Below are positions 50,929 through 59,089 of a DNA stretch of 64,000 nucleotides, one piece after another. The DNA is taken from contig OZ255710.1 in NCBI GenBank assembly GCA_965277105.1, positions 434,001-498,000 of the forward strand. Direction: 5' to 3'. Every line of letters begins with the position of its first letter. Positions within the stretch are counted from its first letter, which is position 1. The stretch is from CAXSBA01 sp965277105. GTDB taxonomy: Bacteria; Spirochaetota; UBA12135; COTS27; CAXSBA01. The position numbers and the translations under genes are program-made. The notes beneath the pieces are model-generated. The model was not told the origin of the DNA. It did no database searches and was given only the letters and a program-made list of their open reading frames with translations.

Positions 50929-51699
50929 TTAATCTTTTTTATTTCCTAGATAAGCTTTTAAAACTTCAGCATCTTTAAAGGCATCATTAGTCGCTCCGTT
51001 AAAAATAAGCTTTCCCGAGTTGATAACGCTAACCACGCTTGCTAAATCTTTTAAAAAAGATAAGTCGTGCTCTATTAAAATAATGGTTAATTTTTCTTGC
51101 TTTTGAATGCTTTTTAAAAACCTAGCAATGGTTTTTTTTTCTTGAGGATTTAATCCAGCCACTGGTTCGTCTAAAACAAGTACGGATGGCTTTGCTAATA
51201 ATGCTCGCATGAGTTCTACTTTTTTTTTTATGCCATAAGGGATTTCTTTGGTTTTTTTTTCTAAAAATTGATTCAAATCTAAACTATTTGCTAACCAATA
51301 AAAGTAATCTGATTTTTCCTGAGTGATAGAATGAGTAAAGGGATTTTTAAATAAATTGAATACTTTTTTAGGGAGTAAAGTAAGCAATAAATTTTCTTTT
51401 ACTTTTAAATCTTCTGCAAGTTGCAGATTTTGAAAAGTCCTTCTAATTCCCTTTAGAGCTATTTGAGGTGGAGATAAGAGTTCAATGGGTTTATCTTTAA
51501 AATAAATAGTTCCGCTAAAATCTTTAATAAAACCGGTTAGCAAATTAATTAAAGTGGTTTTCCCAGCCCCGTTAGGCCCGATAATGGCATGAATAGTATT
51601 TTCTTTTATTTTTAGGCAGAGATTATTAATGACTTTTAAGCCTCTAAAATTTTTTGTTAAATTGCTAATGGTTAAGATTGTTTGATTATTCTTTTGCAT
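50929..51699 (-). CDS. livG: Branched-chain amino acid ABC transporter ATPase LivG
   Basis: First ATPase of the Liv-type importer, 256 residues. It has Walker A GPNGAGKTTLINLL, the LivG insert (FQNLQLAEDLKVKENLLL) and Walker B VLVLDEPVAGLNPQE. The H-loop is IILIEHDLSFL. The ABC signature reads PYGIKKKVELMRAL, where homologues usually have YGxQR, so the signature is somewhat degenerate. It overlaps livM by 14 bases and precedes livF by seven. The first Met may be replaced by a later start because of the overlap. Confidence 0.93.
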   Translation of the reverse strand: MQKNNQTILTISNLTKNFRGLKVINNLCLKIKENTIHAIIGPNGAGKTTLINLLTGFIKDFSGTIYFKDKPIELLSPPQIALKGIRRTFQNLQLAEDLKVKENLLLTLLPKKVFNLFKNPFTHSITQEKSDYFYWLANSLDLNQFLEKKTKEIPYGIKKKVELMRALLAKPSVLVLDEPVAGLNPQEKKTIARFLKSIQKQEKLTIILIEHDLSFLKDLASVVSVINSGKLIFNGATNDAFKDAEVLKAYLGNKKD

Positions 51700-52633
51700 T
51701 TTTAATAATCCCGCCTAATCCCTGACGAGAAAAAGCAATAATAACAATAATGATAGCACCTAAAAGAAGGTGTTTCCATTCTTCAAAATAACTAAGCCCT
51801 TGAGGGAGGATGGTTAAAATTACACTCCCGATTATTCCTCCATAAATGTTACCAATTCCCCCAATAATAACCATAGCCAAAAGCTCTACTGAAAAAGTAA
51901 AGTTGGCATCATGAGGTGAAATAAAACCGGAGTAAAAAGCGTATAAATTACCAGCAATTCCTGTTAACAATATTGATAAAGTAAAGATGAAAATTTTCCA
52001 AGGATGAACAGCAATTCCCACACTTGCTAAACTAGTTTCGTTTTCTCTTATTCCTTTTAAAATGATTCCCCAAGGCGAGAAAATCAAATAATTGACAATT
52101 ACCAAGCAAACTAAAAAAAAACCAGCAATAATAAAATACCAAAATGATAAAGCAATAACTTCTTCTCCATTGATGATTAGCGGAGGAACGCTTAAGCCAT
52201 CAGGGCCACCGGTTAAATCTACTTCGTTAATTAAAACAAAATAAATAATAAGCCCAATGCCTAAAGTGGCCATGGCTAAATAATGCCCGGTTAGTTTTAA
52301 AATAGGGAAAGCTAGCAAAATAGCAAAAATAACTAAAAAACTTAAACTCAAAAAAACTGCACTAACATAAGAAAAAGAAAATTGCTCTATTAAAATAACG
52401 GTCAGGTAAGGGCTGAGCATATAAAAAGCCCCTTGCCCTAAGTTGATTTGGCCAGTATAGCCAAGTAGGAGATTTAAAGACAAAACGATAGTGGCATGAA
52501 GTAAAGATAGAATAATAATTTCGTAATGAAAGGCGTTACTAATAAAAACAGGTAGTAAAATTAATGCCCCTAAGACGATGAAAAATTTATAATCAAAAAT
52601 CTGACTAAAGGGAGAGAGAATGAGTTTTTTCAT
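51686..52633 (-). CDS. livM: Branched-chain amino acid ABC transporter permease LivM
   Basis: Inner-membrane permease of the Liv-type importer. The 315-residue protein has about ten spans and family motifs LSLNLLLGYTGQINLGQGAFYMLSPYL, LGIGLIIYFVLI, GGPDGLSVP, the cytoplasmic EAA-like GIRENETSLASVGI, and GIAGNLYAFYSGFISPHD followed by ELLAMVIIGGIGNIYGGIIG. Its ATG shares one base with the stop of livH (TAATG), so the two permease genes are translationally coupled. Confidence 0.94.
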   Translation of the reverse strand: MKKLILSPFSQIFDYKFFIVLGALILLPVFISNAFHYEIIILSLLHATIVLSLNLLLGYTGQINLGQGAFYMLSPYLTVILIEQFSFSYVSAVFLSLSFLVIFAILLAFPILKLTGHYLAMATLGIGLIIYFVLINEVDLTGGPDGLSVPPLIINGEEVIALSFWYFIIAGFFLVCLVIVNYLIFSPWGIILKGIRENETSLASVGIAVHPWKIFIFTLSILLTGIAGNLYAFYSGFISPHDANFTFSVELLAMVIIGGIGNIYGGIIGSVILTILPQGLSYFEEWKHLLLGAIIIVIIAFSRQGLGGIIKNAKE

Positions 52634-53508
52634 TATAAATGAATTTCTTTTTTGCCTAATAGTCCTTGAGGTTTTATAATTAGAATAATAATGAGGATAA
52701 TAAAAGCAAAAGCATCTTTATATTCAGTGGAAATATAAGCAGCCATTAAAGACTCAAATAAACCAAGCAGGACTCCTCCTAAAACAGGCCCAAACGGGCT
52801 TGCAATTCCGCCAATAATCGCCACCACAAAACCTTTTAGCCCTAACAAAATACCGCTTTCATAGTGGATGGAAGATAGTAAAGTGAGTAATACTCCACCT
52901 AAAGCTCCAATGATAGCTGAGAGAGTGAAGATAAAAAGATAAATTTTTTCTAAATTAATCCCCATTAAAACTGCTGCTTTTTCGTTGTCGCAAGTAGCTA
53001 AAATGGCTTGTCCTTCTCGATGATGTTTTAAAAAAGAAAATAGTAGAATTAAAATAACGAAGGAACTAAAAACAATGAGTAATCCCGAGAAAGTAAAAAC
53101 TGCATCAAAAAAATAAATATTCCAACTTTCTTGTTGAGTAAAAAAATCAGGAAAACTAAAAATATTTTTCCCAATAAATACTTCTACTAAACCTCGAATA
53201 AAAAAAGCATAACCAATGGTGAGAACAATCAAGGATAAGCTATCTTGATTTTTCGATATTTGAAAAAGTTTTTTTAAAAAAAAAGAAAAGACAAAACAGA
53301 TGATAATAATAATAAAAATCGTTAGAATAATGTTTTCTATTTTTTCATACAAAATGACTCCAGTAATTCCGCCGAGCATGACAATCTCGCCTTGGGAGAA
53401 GTTAATGACTTTTTTTACCTGATAGACCATCGTATAACCGAAGCCTACTAAGGTGTAAACAAAACCAATGGTTAGACCAGTGAATAAAGCTTGGATGAAT
53501 TCATTCAC
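52633..53508 (-). CDS. livH: Branched-chain amino acid ABC transporter permease LivH
   Basis: Partner permease of LivM. The 291-residue protein has about eight spans and motifs ALFTGLTIGFVYTLVGFGYTMVYQVKKVINFSQGEIVMLGG, TIGYAFFIRGLVEVF, ATCDNEKAAVLMGINLEKIY (EAA-like loop) and GLKGFVVAIIGGIASPFGPVLGGVLLGLFESL. It lies 62 bases downstream of livK. The first residues MNEFIQALFTGL match the family start. Confidence 0.94.
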   Translation of the reverse strand: MNEFIQALFTGLTIGFVYTLVGFGYTMVYQVKKVINFSQGEIVMLGGITGVILYEKIENIILTIFIIIIICFVFSFFLKKLFQISKNQDSLSLIVLTIGYAFFIRGLVEVFIGKNIFSFPDFFTQQESWNIYFFDAVFTFSGLLIVFSSFVILILLFSFLKHHREGQAILATCDNEKAAVLMGINLEKIYLFIFTLSAIIGALGGVLLTLLSSIHYESGILLGLKGFVVAIIGGIASPFGPVLGGVLLGLFESLMAAYISTEYKDAFAFIILIIILIIKPQGLLGKKEIHL

Positions 53509-53570
53509 TAGTTTTTAAAGAGTTTGAACGTTTATATATTTTTTGTATTTAATAAATAATCAGCCAGCTT

Positions 53571-54728
53571 TTATTCGATAATTTTCCAACTACCATTTTT
53601 GATTTGCAAAATGAGAAAACTAGTTTCTTCATTTAATCCTAAATGATCGTTAGCTGATAGATTATAAATTCCACTAGGACTAACGAAATTTTTGATTTTC
53701 TCTAATTCTTTTTTAATGGTTTCCCCTTGATGGTTTTTGCTATTACTAATGGCTTTGACTGCTAAACCAAAGGCATCATAAGCATAAGCTCCAAAGCTAG
53801 AAATTGGTTCATTGTAAATTTTCTCATATTCGTTTTTATAAGTTAAAGATATTTTTTTTAATGGGAAGGAATTCTTTAAGTTATCCACAACTAATAGAGG
53901 AGGCCCTACAACAAAAACTCCTTCACTTGCTTGGCCGGTAATTTTGATAAACTCATTAGAAGCAACACCGTGAGATTGAAAAAGGGGAGTAGTCATTCGT
54001 AGTTGAGAATAATTTTTAGTAACAGTAGTGGGAGATTGCCCAAACCCAGCATTGATGATAGCGTCAATGTTATTACTGTTTTTAATTTTATTAAGCTGAA
54101 CACTCATATCATTGTCTTTAGGATTATAAGTAACATCAACAGCAATATTTATCGAATAACTTTTAGCTAAATCGGTGCATTGCGCTCGCATAGCTTTCCC
54201 AAAGCCTCCGGTCCCAGAAATAAGGGCTATGTTTTTGTATCCTTTTTTTTGAAAGTGATTAAACAGTTTAGCACAAACCATTCGGTCAGTAGGAGGGGTA
54301 GCAAAAATATATTTTTTTAAAGGAGTGGTAACTAACGAAGCTCCAGCTAAGGCTATTATAGGCATTTTGGCTCGTTCAATAGTTTTAGCTAAAGCTAAGG
54401 TTTCTCCAGTAGTGGAAGGCCCGATAATCAGCGACACTTTATCTTGAGCAATGAGTCTCTTAGCGAAAGTTAAGGCTTTTTTTGGATTGCCTTCACTGTC
54501 ATAACTAATGAGTTTGATTTTTTGCCCATTAATGCCCCCCTGTTTATTTTGCTTTTCGACTAAATATTTTAGGGTTTTTAACTCTGGGTCTCCCAGAAAA
54601 GAAGCTGGACCGCTAACAGCCAAAATAGCCCCGATTTTTATTTCTTTAGCGAACAAACTAGCGCTAAAAAGAATAGTAAAAAATATTATTTTTAACAAAT
54701 TAACTTTTTCCGTTATTTTTTTTTTCAT
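53571..54728 (-). CDS. livK: Branched-chain amino acid-type periplasmic binding protein LivK
   Basis: Exported solute receptor of the Liv importer (385 residues). A signal peptide (about 10-27, ending FSASLFAKE) precedes the type I periplasmic-binding fold: IKIGAILAVSGPASFLGDPELKTLKYLVEKQNKQGGINGQKIKLISYDSEGNPKKAL, then GPSTTGETLA and FGAYAYDAFGLAVKAI. There is no lipobox, so it is soluble in the periplasm. Linkage to phenylacetate-CoA ligase suggests aromatic acids or amino-acid breakdown products as possible ligands, which is inference from neighbourhood. Confidence 0.92.
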   Translation of the reverse strand: MKKKITEKVNLLKIIFFTILFSASLFAKEIKIGAILAVSGPASFLGDPELKTLKYLVEKQNKQGGINGQKIKLISYDSEGNPKKALTFAKRLIAQDKVSLIIGPSTTGETLALAKTIERAKMPIIALAGASLVTTPLKKYIFATPPTDRMVCAKLFNHFQKKGYKNIALISGTGGFGKAMRAQCTDLAKSYSINIAVDVTYNPKDNDMSVQLNKIKNSNNIDAIINAGFGQSPTTVTKNYSQLRMTTPLFQSHGVASNEFIKITGQASEGVFVVGPPLLVVDNLKNSFPLKKISLTYKNEYEKIYNEPISSFGAYAYDAFGLAVKAISNSKNHQGETIKKELEKIKNFVSPSGIYNLSANDHLGLNEETSFLILQIKNGSWKIIE

Positions 54729-54763
54729 TTTTATTTTTTTACCTTTAATATTAAAATTATTTT

Positions 54764-56050
54764 TCAGTTTTGAAAGACGACTCTTTTAGCTTTCCCTAAA
54801 GACCTTTCGATAGAATTTTTAGGCTCAATTTGCACTATCGCGGAGATACCAATTACTTCTTTAATTTTTTTAGTAACTTTTATTTGTAACTTTTTTTGCC
54901 CCTCTTCACCAATAGAGAAAAGTAACTCGATACGCACCATTAATTTCCAAAGGGGAAGCGAGCGATCCACAGTTAGCTGATAAGTAGGACTAATTTCATT
55001 AAACTCGAGAAGAACTTCTTCTATTTGAGAAGGGAAAACATTCACACCTCTAATAATGAGCATATCGTCGTTTCTTCCTAAGATTTTATTAATCATCCTA
55101 AAAGGCCGATGGCTACTCCTAGTCAAAGCAGTAATATCCCTAGTTCGGTAACGAATAAGGGGCATGGCTTCTTTAGTTAGAGAAGTTAAAACTAATTCCC
55201 CCTCTTCACCATCTTCCAAAACTTGATTATTATTAATAATTTCGGGATAAAAATGATCTTCCCAAAGATAAAGCTTGCCCTTTTCTACTAAAGATTCATT
55301 AGCTACTCCAGGCCCAATAATTTCCGATAAGCCATAGATATCAATTGCGTTAATGGGGATATCGTTCTCAATTTTTTTTCGCATTTCCTCACTCCAAGGC
55401 TCGGCTCCCAAGATACCGATTCGCAGGCTTAATTTTCCCAAGTCTAAATTTTTACTTTTCATAACTTCTATGATGTTAAGCAAGTAAGAAGGCGTAACCA
55501 TAATAATATCTGGCTTAAAATCTTGAATGAGTTGGATTTGCTTTTCGGTATTGCCACCTGACATGGGAATCACTAAAGCACCTAACCGCTCTCCTCCATA
55601 GTGAGCACCTAGTCCTCCGGTAAAAAGCCCATAGCCATAGGAAACGAGGATTTTGTCTCCTGGTCTTCCCCCAGCTGTGTAAATGGACCTAGCCATGAGT
55701 TCAGCCCAAATTTCAATGTCCTTTTGAGTATAACCAACTACAGTTGGTTTGCCGGTTGTTCCACTAGAAGCATGCACGCGAACAATTTTATTCATAGGTT
55801 CGGCGAATAATGAAAAAGGATAATTTTCTCGCAAGTCTTTTTTTTCAGTATAGGGAAATTTTTTTAAGTCGTTTAACTCTTTAAAGTCACTGGGATGAAC
55901 TCCGTGGCTTTTAAATTTATTTTGGTAATAAGGAACGTTTTGGTATACTTTATCAAGGACTTTTTTTAAACTCGTAGTTTGTTTATAAATAAGTTCATCT
56001 AAAGAAATATTTTCTTCTGCGTTGTTGGGATTGTAGAAATTATTCGCCAT
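54764..56050 (-). CDS. paaK: Phenylacetate-CoA ligase family enzyme
   Basis: ATP-dependent acyl-CoA ligase of the adenylate-forming family. The 428-residue length and motifs are those of PaaK: VRVHASSGTTGKPTVVGYT (P-loop), SYGYGLFTGGLGAHYGGERLGA, IGILGAEPWSEEMRKKIE, DIYGLSEIIGPGVA, LTSLTKEAMPLIRYRTRDIT and LGRNDDMLIIRGVNVFPSQIEE. It activates phenylacetate or related aryl acids, products of aromatic amino-acid fermentation. It is the first gene of the paaK-livKHMGF cluster. An extended -10 lies 13 bases upstream of the ATG without a Shine-Dalgarno. Confidence 0.94.
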   Translation of the reverse strand: MANNFYNPNNAEENISLDELIYKQTTSLKKVLDKVYQNVPYYQNKFKSHGVHPSDFKELNDLKKFPYTEKKDLRENYPFSLFAEPMNKIVRVHASSGTTGKPTVVGYTQKDIEIWAELMARSIYTAGGRPGDKILVSYGYGLFTGGLGAHYGGERLGALVIPMSGGNTEKQIQLIQDFKPDIIMVTPSYLLNIIEVMKSKNLDLGKLSLRIGILGAEPWSEEMRKKIENDIPINAIDIYGLSEIIGPGVANESLVEKGKLYLWEDHFYPEIINNNQVLEDGEEGELVLTSLTKEAMPLIRYRTRDITALTRSSHRPFRMINKILGRNDDMLIIRGVNVFPSQIEEVLLEFNEISPTYQLTVDRSLPLWKLMVRIELLFSIGEEGQKKLQIKVTKKIKEVIGISAIVQIEPKNSIERSLGKAKRVVFQN

Positions 56051-56063
56051 ACTATTGAGAAAA

Positions 56064-56074
56064 ATTATACCATA
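56064..56074 (-). promoter_or_regulatory. Extended -10 promoter of paaK-livKHMGF
   Basis: TATGGTATAAT on the minus strand, 13 bases before the paaK ATG, predicting a leader of about seven bases. Confidence 0.55.
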
Positions 56075-56232
56075 AAAATAGAGATCTAAAAAGCCAAAAA
56101 GAATAAATAAATTTCATTTAGAGAATAACCATTTATCCGAAACTCTAAAAGTAGTTATCAAATTAAAATTCACTTGCCTGATATTTTTGTTAAAAAAAAC
56201 AGGTAGGTTTTTATGAATAGGAGAAAAGTTTT

Positions 56233-57027
56233 ATGATTAGATCACTTTGGACTGGGGCAACGGGGATGAATTCCCAGCAATTTAACATTGATACCATTGC
56301 TAACAACTTGTCTAATGTCAATACCACTGCCTTTAAAAAAAACCGAGCGGAGTTTGAGGATCTTATTTATCAAACTTTGCGAACAGCCGGAACTCCAGCT
56401 ACGGAAGAAACCGTGGTTCCTACCGGAGTGCAAGTGGGGCTGGGAGTAAAAACGGCAGCTACTCAAAAACTTTTCGATCAAGGCTCTTTACAAAATACCG
56501 GTAACCCTTTTGACATTGCTTTAGAAGGGAAGGGTTTTTTTAAAGTGGTGCAATTAGATGGGAGTGATGCTTATACTCGTGATGGGAGTTTTAAAATTGA
56601 TGCTAATCGTCAGATGGTGACGAGTAATGGGCTTCGATTAAACCCTGAAATTATTATTCCCGACAACATTAGAGTAGATAGCTTAGCCATTGACAAACTA
56701 GGGAGGGTTACGGGAAAAGATATTAACACCAACGAAGCAGAAGACATTGGTCAAATTTTAACCTATCGTTTTATTAATCCAGCAGGGCTCCTTAGTTTAG
56801 GGGAAAATCTTTATCAAGTAACCGAAGGATCCGGGCCTGAGTTTGAAGGGAATCCTGGTTTAGAAGGGCATCCGAAAACCATTCAAGGTTTTTTAGAAAT
56901 TTCTAATGTGAAAGTAGTTGATGAAATGGTGAATATGATAACGGCTCAAAGAGCTTATGAGCTCAACTCTAAATCTATTCAAACTTCGGATTCTATGCTG
57001 CAGACGGCTATTGCTTTGAAGAGTTAG
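56233..57027 (+). CDS. flgG: Flagellar distal rod protein FlgG
   Basis: Builds the distal flagellar rod. The 264-residue protein has the rod N-terminal motif RSLWTGATGMNSQQFNIDTIANNLSNVNTTAFKKNRAEFEDLIYQ, the central ALEGKGFFKV domain and the C-terminal EISNVKVVDEMVNMITAQRAYELNSKSIQTSDSMLQTAIALKS. The sequence after the first helix (TLRTAGTPATEETVVPTGVQVGLGVK) resembles spirochaete FlgG closely. An AGGAG Shine-Dalgarno precedes the ATG. It is a single gene, not in a flagellar operon in this window, and flgF and flgA are not adjacent. Confidence 0.95.
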   Translation: MIRSLWTGATGMNSQQFNIDTIANNLSNVNTTAFKKNRAEFEDLIYQTLRTAGTPATEETVVPTGVQVGLGVKTAATQKLFDQGSLQNTGNPFDIALEGKGFFKVVQLDGSDAYTRDGSFKIDANRQMVTSNGLRLNPEIIIPDNIRVDSLAIDKLGRVTGKDINTNEAEDIGQILTYRFINPAGLLSLGENLYQVTEGSGPEFEGNPGLEGHPKTIQGFLEISNVKVVDEMVNMITAQRAYELNSKSIQTSDSMLQTAIALKS

Positions 57028-57079
57028 TTTTAATTTTCCCTTTTAAATATAGAGCAGAAGTAATAAGTTAACTAAATTA

Positions 57080-58732
57080 TTAGATTACTTTTTCTAAAAG
57101 GTTAATCCCGCCAATCAGCGCTTTAATCGAGGCGATGGTGATGTTACTATGAATCCCCACTCCAAAGTGAGTTTTGTTATCCCTCGACAACTGCACATAA
57201 CAAATGGCCTGGGCGTTGGAGCCTTTGGATAAAGCGTGTTCAGAATAATTTAAAATCTTAAAATCTTTAACAATTTGAATAAGTGCTTGCCTACTAGCAT
57301 CTATGGGACCATTTCCTATTCCTTTTAGATTAACGTTTTTATTTTGGTGGTGAATGGTTAGATTCACTTTCACTTTTTCATCATCTAAATATATTGGTTT
57401 AATTTTTTTAAAAATTAGAGAGAAATTTTCTTCACTTAAATAGGTATCTTGAAAAATATCCCTTATCTCGGTATCGGAGATTTCCCTTCCTAGTTTATCG
57501 GTAGTCTTTTGGATTCTTTTACTGAACTCTACTTGCATTTCTTTGGGCAAGATATAGCCAAATTGTTTTTCTAAAATGTAAGCTATACCACCTTTGCCTG
57601 ATTGGCTGTTGATGCGAATAATTGCTTTATAAGTCCTTCCAATATCCGCCGGATCAATTGATAAATAGGGGACTTGCCAAGCTGTTTGAGAATTTTTTTT
57701 CCTATAGTCAAATCCTTTTTTAATGGCATCTTGATGGGAGCCGGAAAAAGCGGTGAAGACTAATTCCCCAGCATAAGGATGGCGCACTGGTACAGGAATC
57801 TCGGTGCAGTAATCGGACACTTTCATGATTTTTTTTATATCATTTAGTTTTAATTTAGGATTTATCCCATGGATAAACATATTTAAGGCTAGGGTAATAA
57901 TGTCCACATTGCCCGTTCTTTCGCCGTTACCAAATAAGGTTCCTTCCACTCGCTCAGCCCCTGCCAATAGTGCCAATTCACTAGCAGCTATCCCAGTTCC
58001 TCGGTCGTTATGGGTATGAACACTTAGAATAATTTTTTTTCGGTTCTGCACTTTAGTATGAAAATATTCAATTAAATCAGCAAAAACATTAGGTCCAAAT
58101 AACTCTACGGTGGCTGGGAGATTGATAATTATTTTTTTGTTTTTCCCCCAGGCTTGATGAACCGCTTGACAAATTTCTAAACTAAAGTCAATTTCCGTTC
58201 CAGTGAAACTTTCAGGAGAATACTGCAGGGTGATTTTTTGATGATCTCGGGTGGTGTTCTCTTTTATCCATTTTACTCCTGCTAAGGCAATGTCAATTAT
58301 CTCTTTTTTGTTTTTTTTAAAAACCATTTCTCTTTGAGCGATGGAAGTAGAATTATAAAGATGAACGATACAGCTTTTGGCCCCGATAATAGACTGCATA
58401 GTTTTTTTAATGAGTTCTTCCCTTGCTTGGGTTAATACTTGAATCGTTACGTCGTCGGGGATGAGGTTTTTTTCTATAAGGGTGCGTAAAAATTTATATT
58501 CCGTATCAGATGCTGAAGGGAATCCTACTTCTATTTCTTTAAAGCCTAGCTCTACCAAGGTTTTGAAAAATTTTAACTTCTTTTGAATGCTCATAGGGTT
58601 AATCAGTGCTTGATTCCCATCTCGCAAATCTACACTGCACCACGTGGGGGCTTTGTTTATCTTTTTATCCGGCCAAGTCCTTTCTGGGTAACGGAAGTTA
58701 AATAGTGATTGATAAGAATATTTTTTATCCAT
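57080..58732 (-). CDS. leuA: 2-isopropylmalate synthase, LeuA type 2 (yeast/actinobacterial-like)
   Basis: Condenses acetyl-CoA with 2-ketoisovalerate, the first leucine step. The 550-residue protein matches the longer subfamily with N-terminus YPERTWPDKKINKAPTWCSVDLRDGNQALINPM, GFKEIEVGFPSASDTEY, VHTHNDRGTGIAASELALLAGAERVEGTLFGNGERTGN and a C-terminal LeuA regulatory dimer domain (about 425-550) that would bind leucine. The metal ligands H-x-H and N in this set are present. It is convergent with flgG and divergent from purF, and no leuB/C/D is adjacent. The promoter is an extended -10 at 58780-58790. Confidence 0.95.
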   Translation of the reverse strand: MDKKYSYQSLFNFRYPERTWPDKKINKAPTWCSVDLRDGNQALINPMSIQKKLKFFKTLVELGFKEIEVGFPSASDTEYKFLRTLIEKNLIPDDVTIQVLTQAREELIKKTMQSIIGAKSCIVHLYNSTSIAQREMVFKKNKKEIIDIALAGVKWIKENTTRDHQKITLQYSPESFTGTEIDFSLEICQAVHQAWGKNKKIIINLPATVELFGPNVFADLIEYFHTKVQNRKKIILSVHTHNDRGTGIAASELALLAGAERVEGTLFGNGERTGNVDIITLALNMFIHGINPKLKLNDIKKIMKVSDYCTEIPVPVRHPYAGELVFTAFSGSHQDAIKKGFDYRKKNSQTAWQVPYLSIDPADIGRTYKAIIRINSQSGKGGIAYILEKQFGYILPKEMQVEFSKRIQKTTDKLGREISDTEIRDIFQDTYLSEENFSLIFKKIKPIYLDDEKVKVNLTIHHQNKNVNLKGIGNGPIDASRQALIQIVKDFKILNYSEHALSKGSNAQAICYVQLSRDNKTHFGVGIHSNITIASIKALIGGINLLEKVI

Positions 58733-58779
58733 TTAAAATTTTAAAATTTAATATTATTAAATTAATGTAATAGATTAGT

Positions 58780-58790
58780 ATTGTAGCATA
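58780..58790 (-). promoter_or_regulatory. Extended -10 promoter of leuA
   Basis: TATGCTACAAT on the minus strand, about 47 bases from the leuA ATG. Confidence 0.55.
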
Positions 58791-58930
58791 TAAACTATTG
58801 ATTAAAGTGGTAAAAAGATAATATCATCGTTAAATTGAAGGTGTGTTATTTTCATTTACTAGTAGCTGCTAATGGACTTTACTATTTTAAATGATTTTTA
58901 AATAACTATTGATAACTTAGAGCTTAAAGA

Positions 58931-58939
58931 TGATATAAT
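58931..58939 (+). promoter_or_regulatory. Extended -10 promoter of purF
   Basis: TGATATAAT (TG-n-TATAAT), 150 bases upstream of the purF ATG. A closer promoter in the AT-rich leader cannot be excluded. Confidence 0.45.
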
Positions 58940-59089
58940 TTATTTAGATTAAATGATGGAAATAAATCTGAAAAAAATATTATTCTAAAAAAATTAATCC
59001 ATTTATACCGAAAATTTTATAGATACGATTTAACAATTTTTTAATTCAATTTTTTAATTATTAGTTACTTGAAAAAATAAAAATAATAG

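Larger units (their letters stand above)
58733..59089. other. Divergent leuA/purF intergenic region
   Basis: A 357-base AT-rich region. It contains the leuA extended -10 (58780-58790, minus) and the purF promoter (58931-58939, plus). A leader of about 145 bases would precede purF. I looked for a purine riboswitch in that leader and could not recognise the conserved core. No ORF is visible. Confidence 0.45.

Noticed and set aside
56051..56232. Sigma-28 promoter for flgG
   Set aside because: GCCTGATAT near 56176 resembles the -10, but no TAAA at the correct spacing precedes it.
58940..59089. Purine riboswitch in the long purF leader
   Set aside because: I could not identify the conserved core or paired loops; the leader is simply AT-rich.
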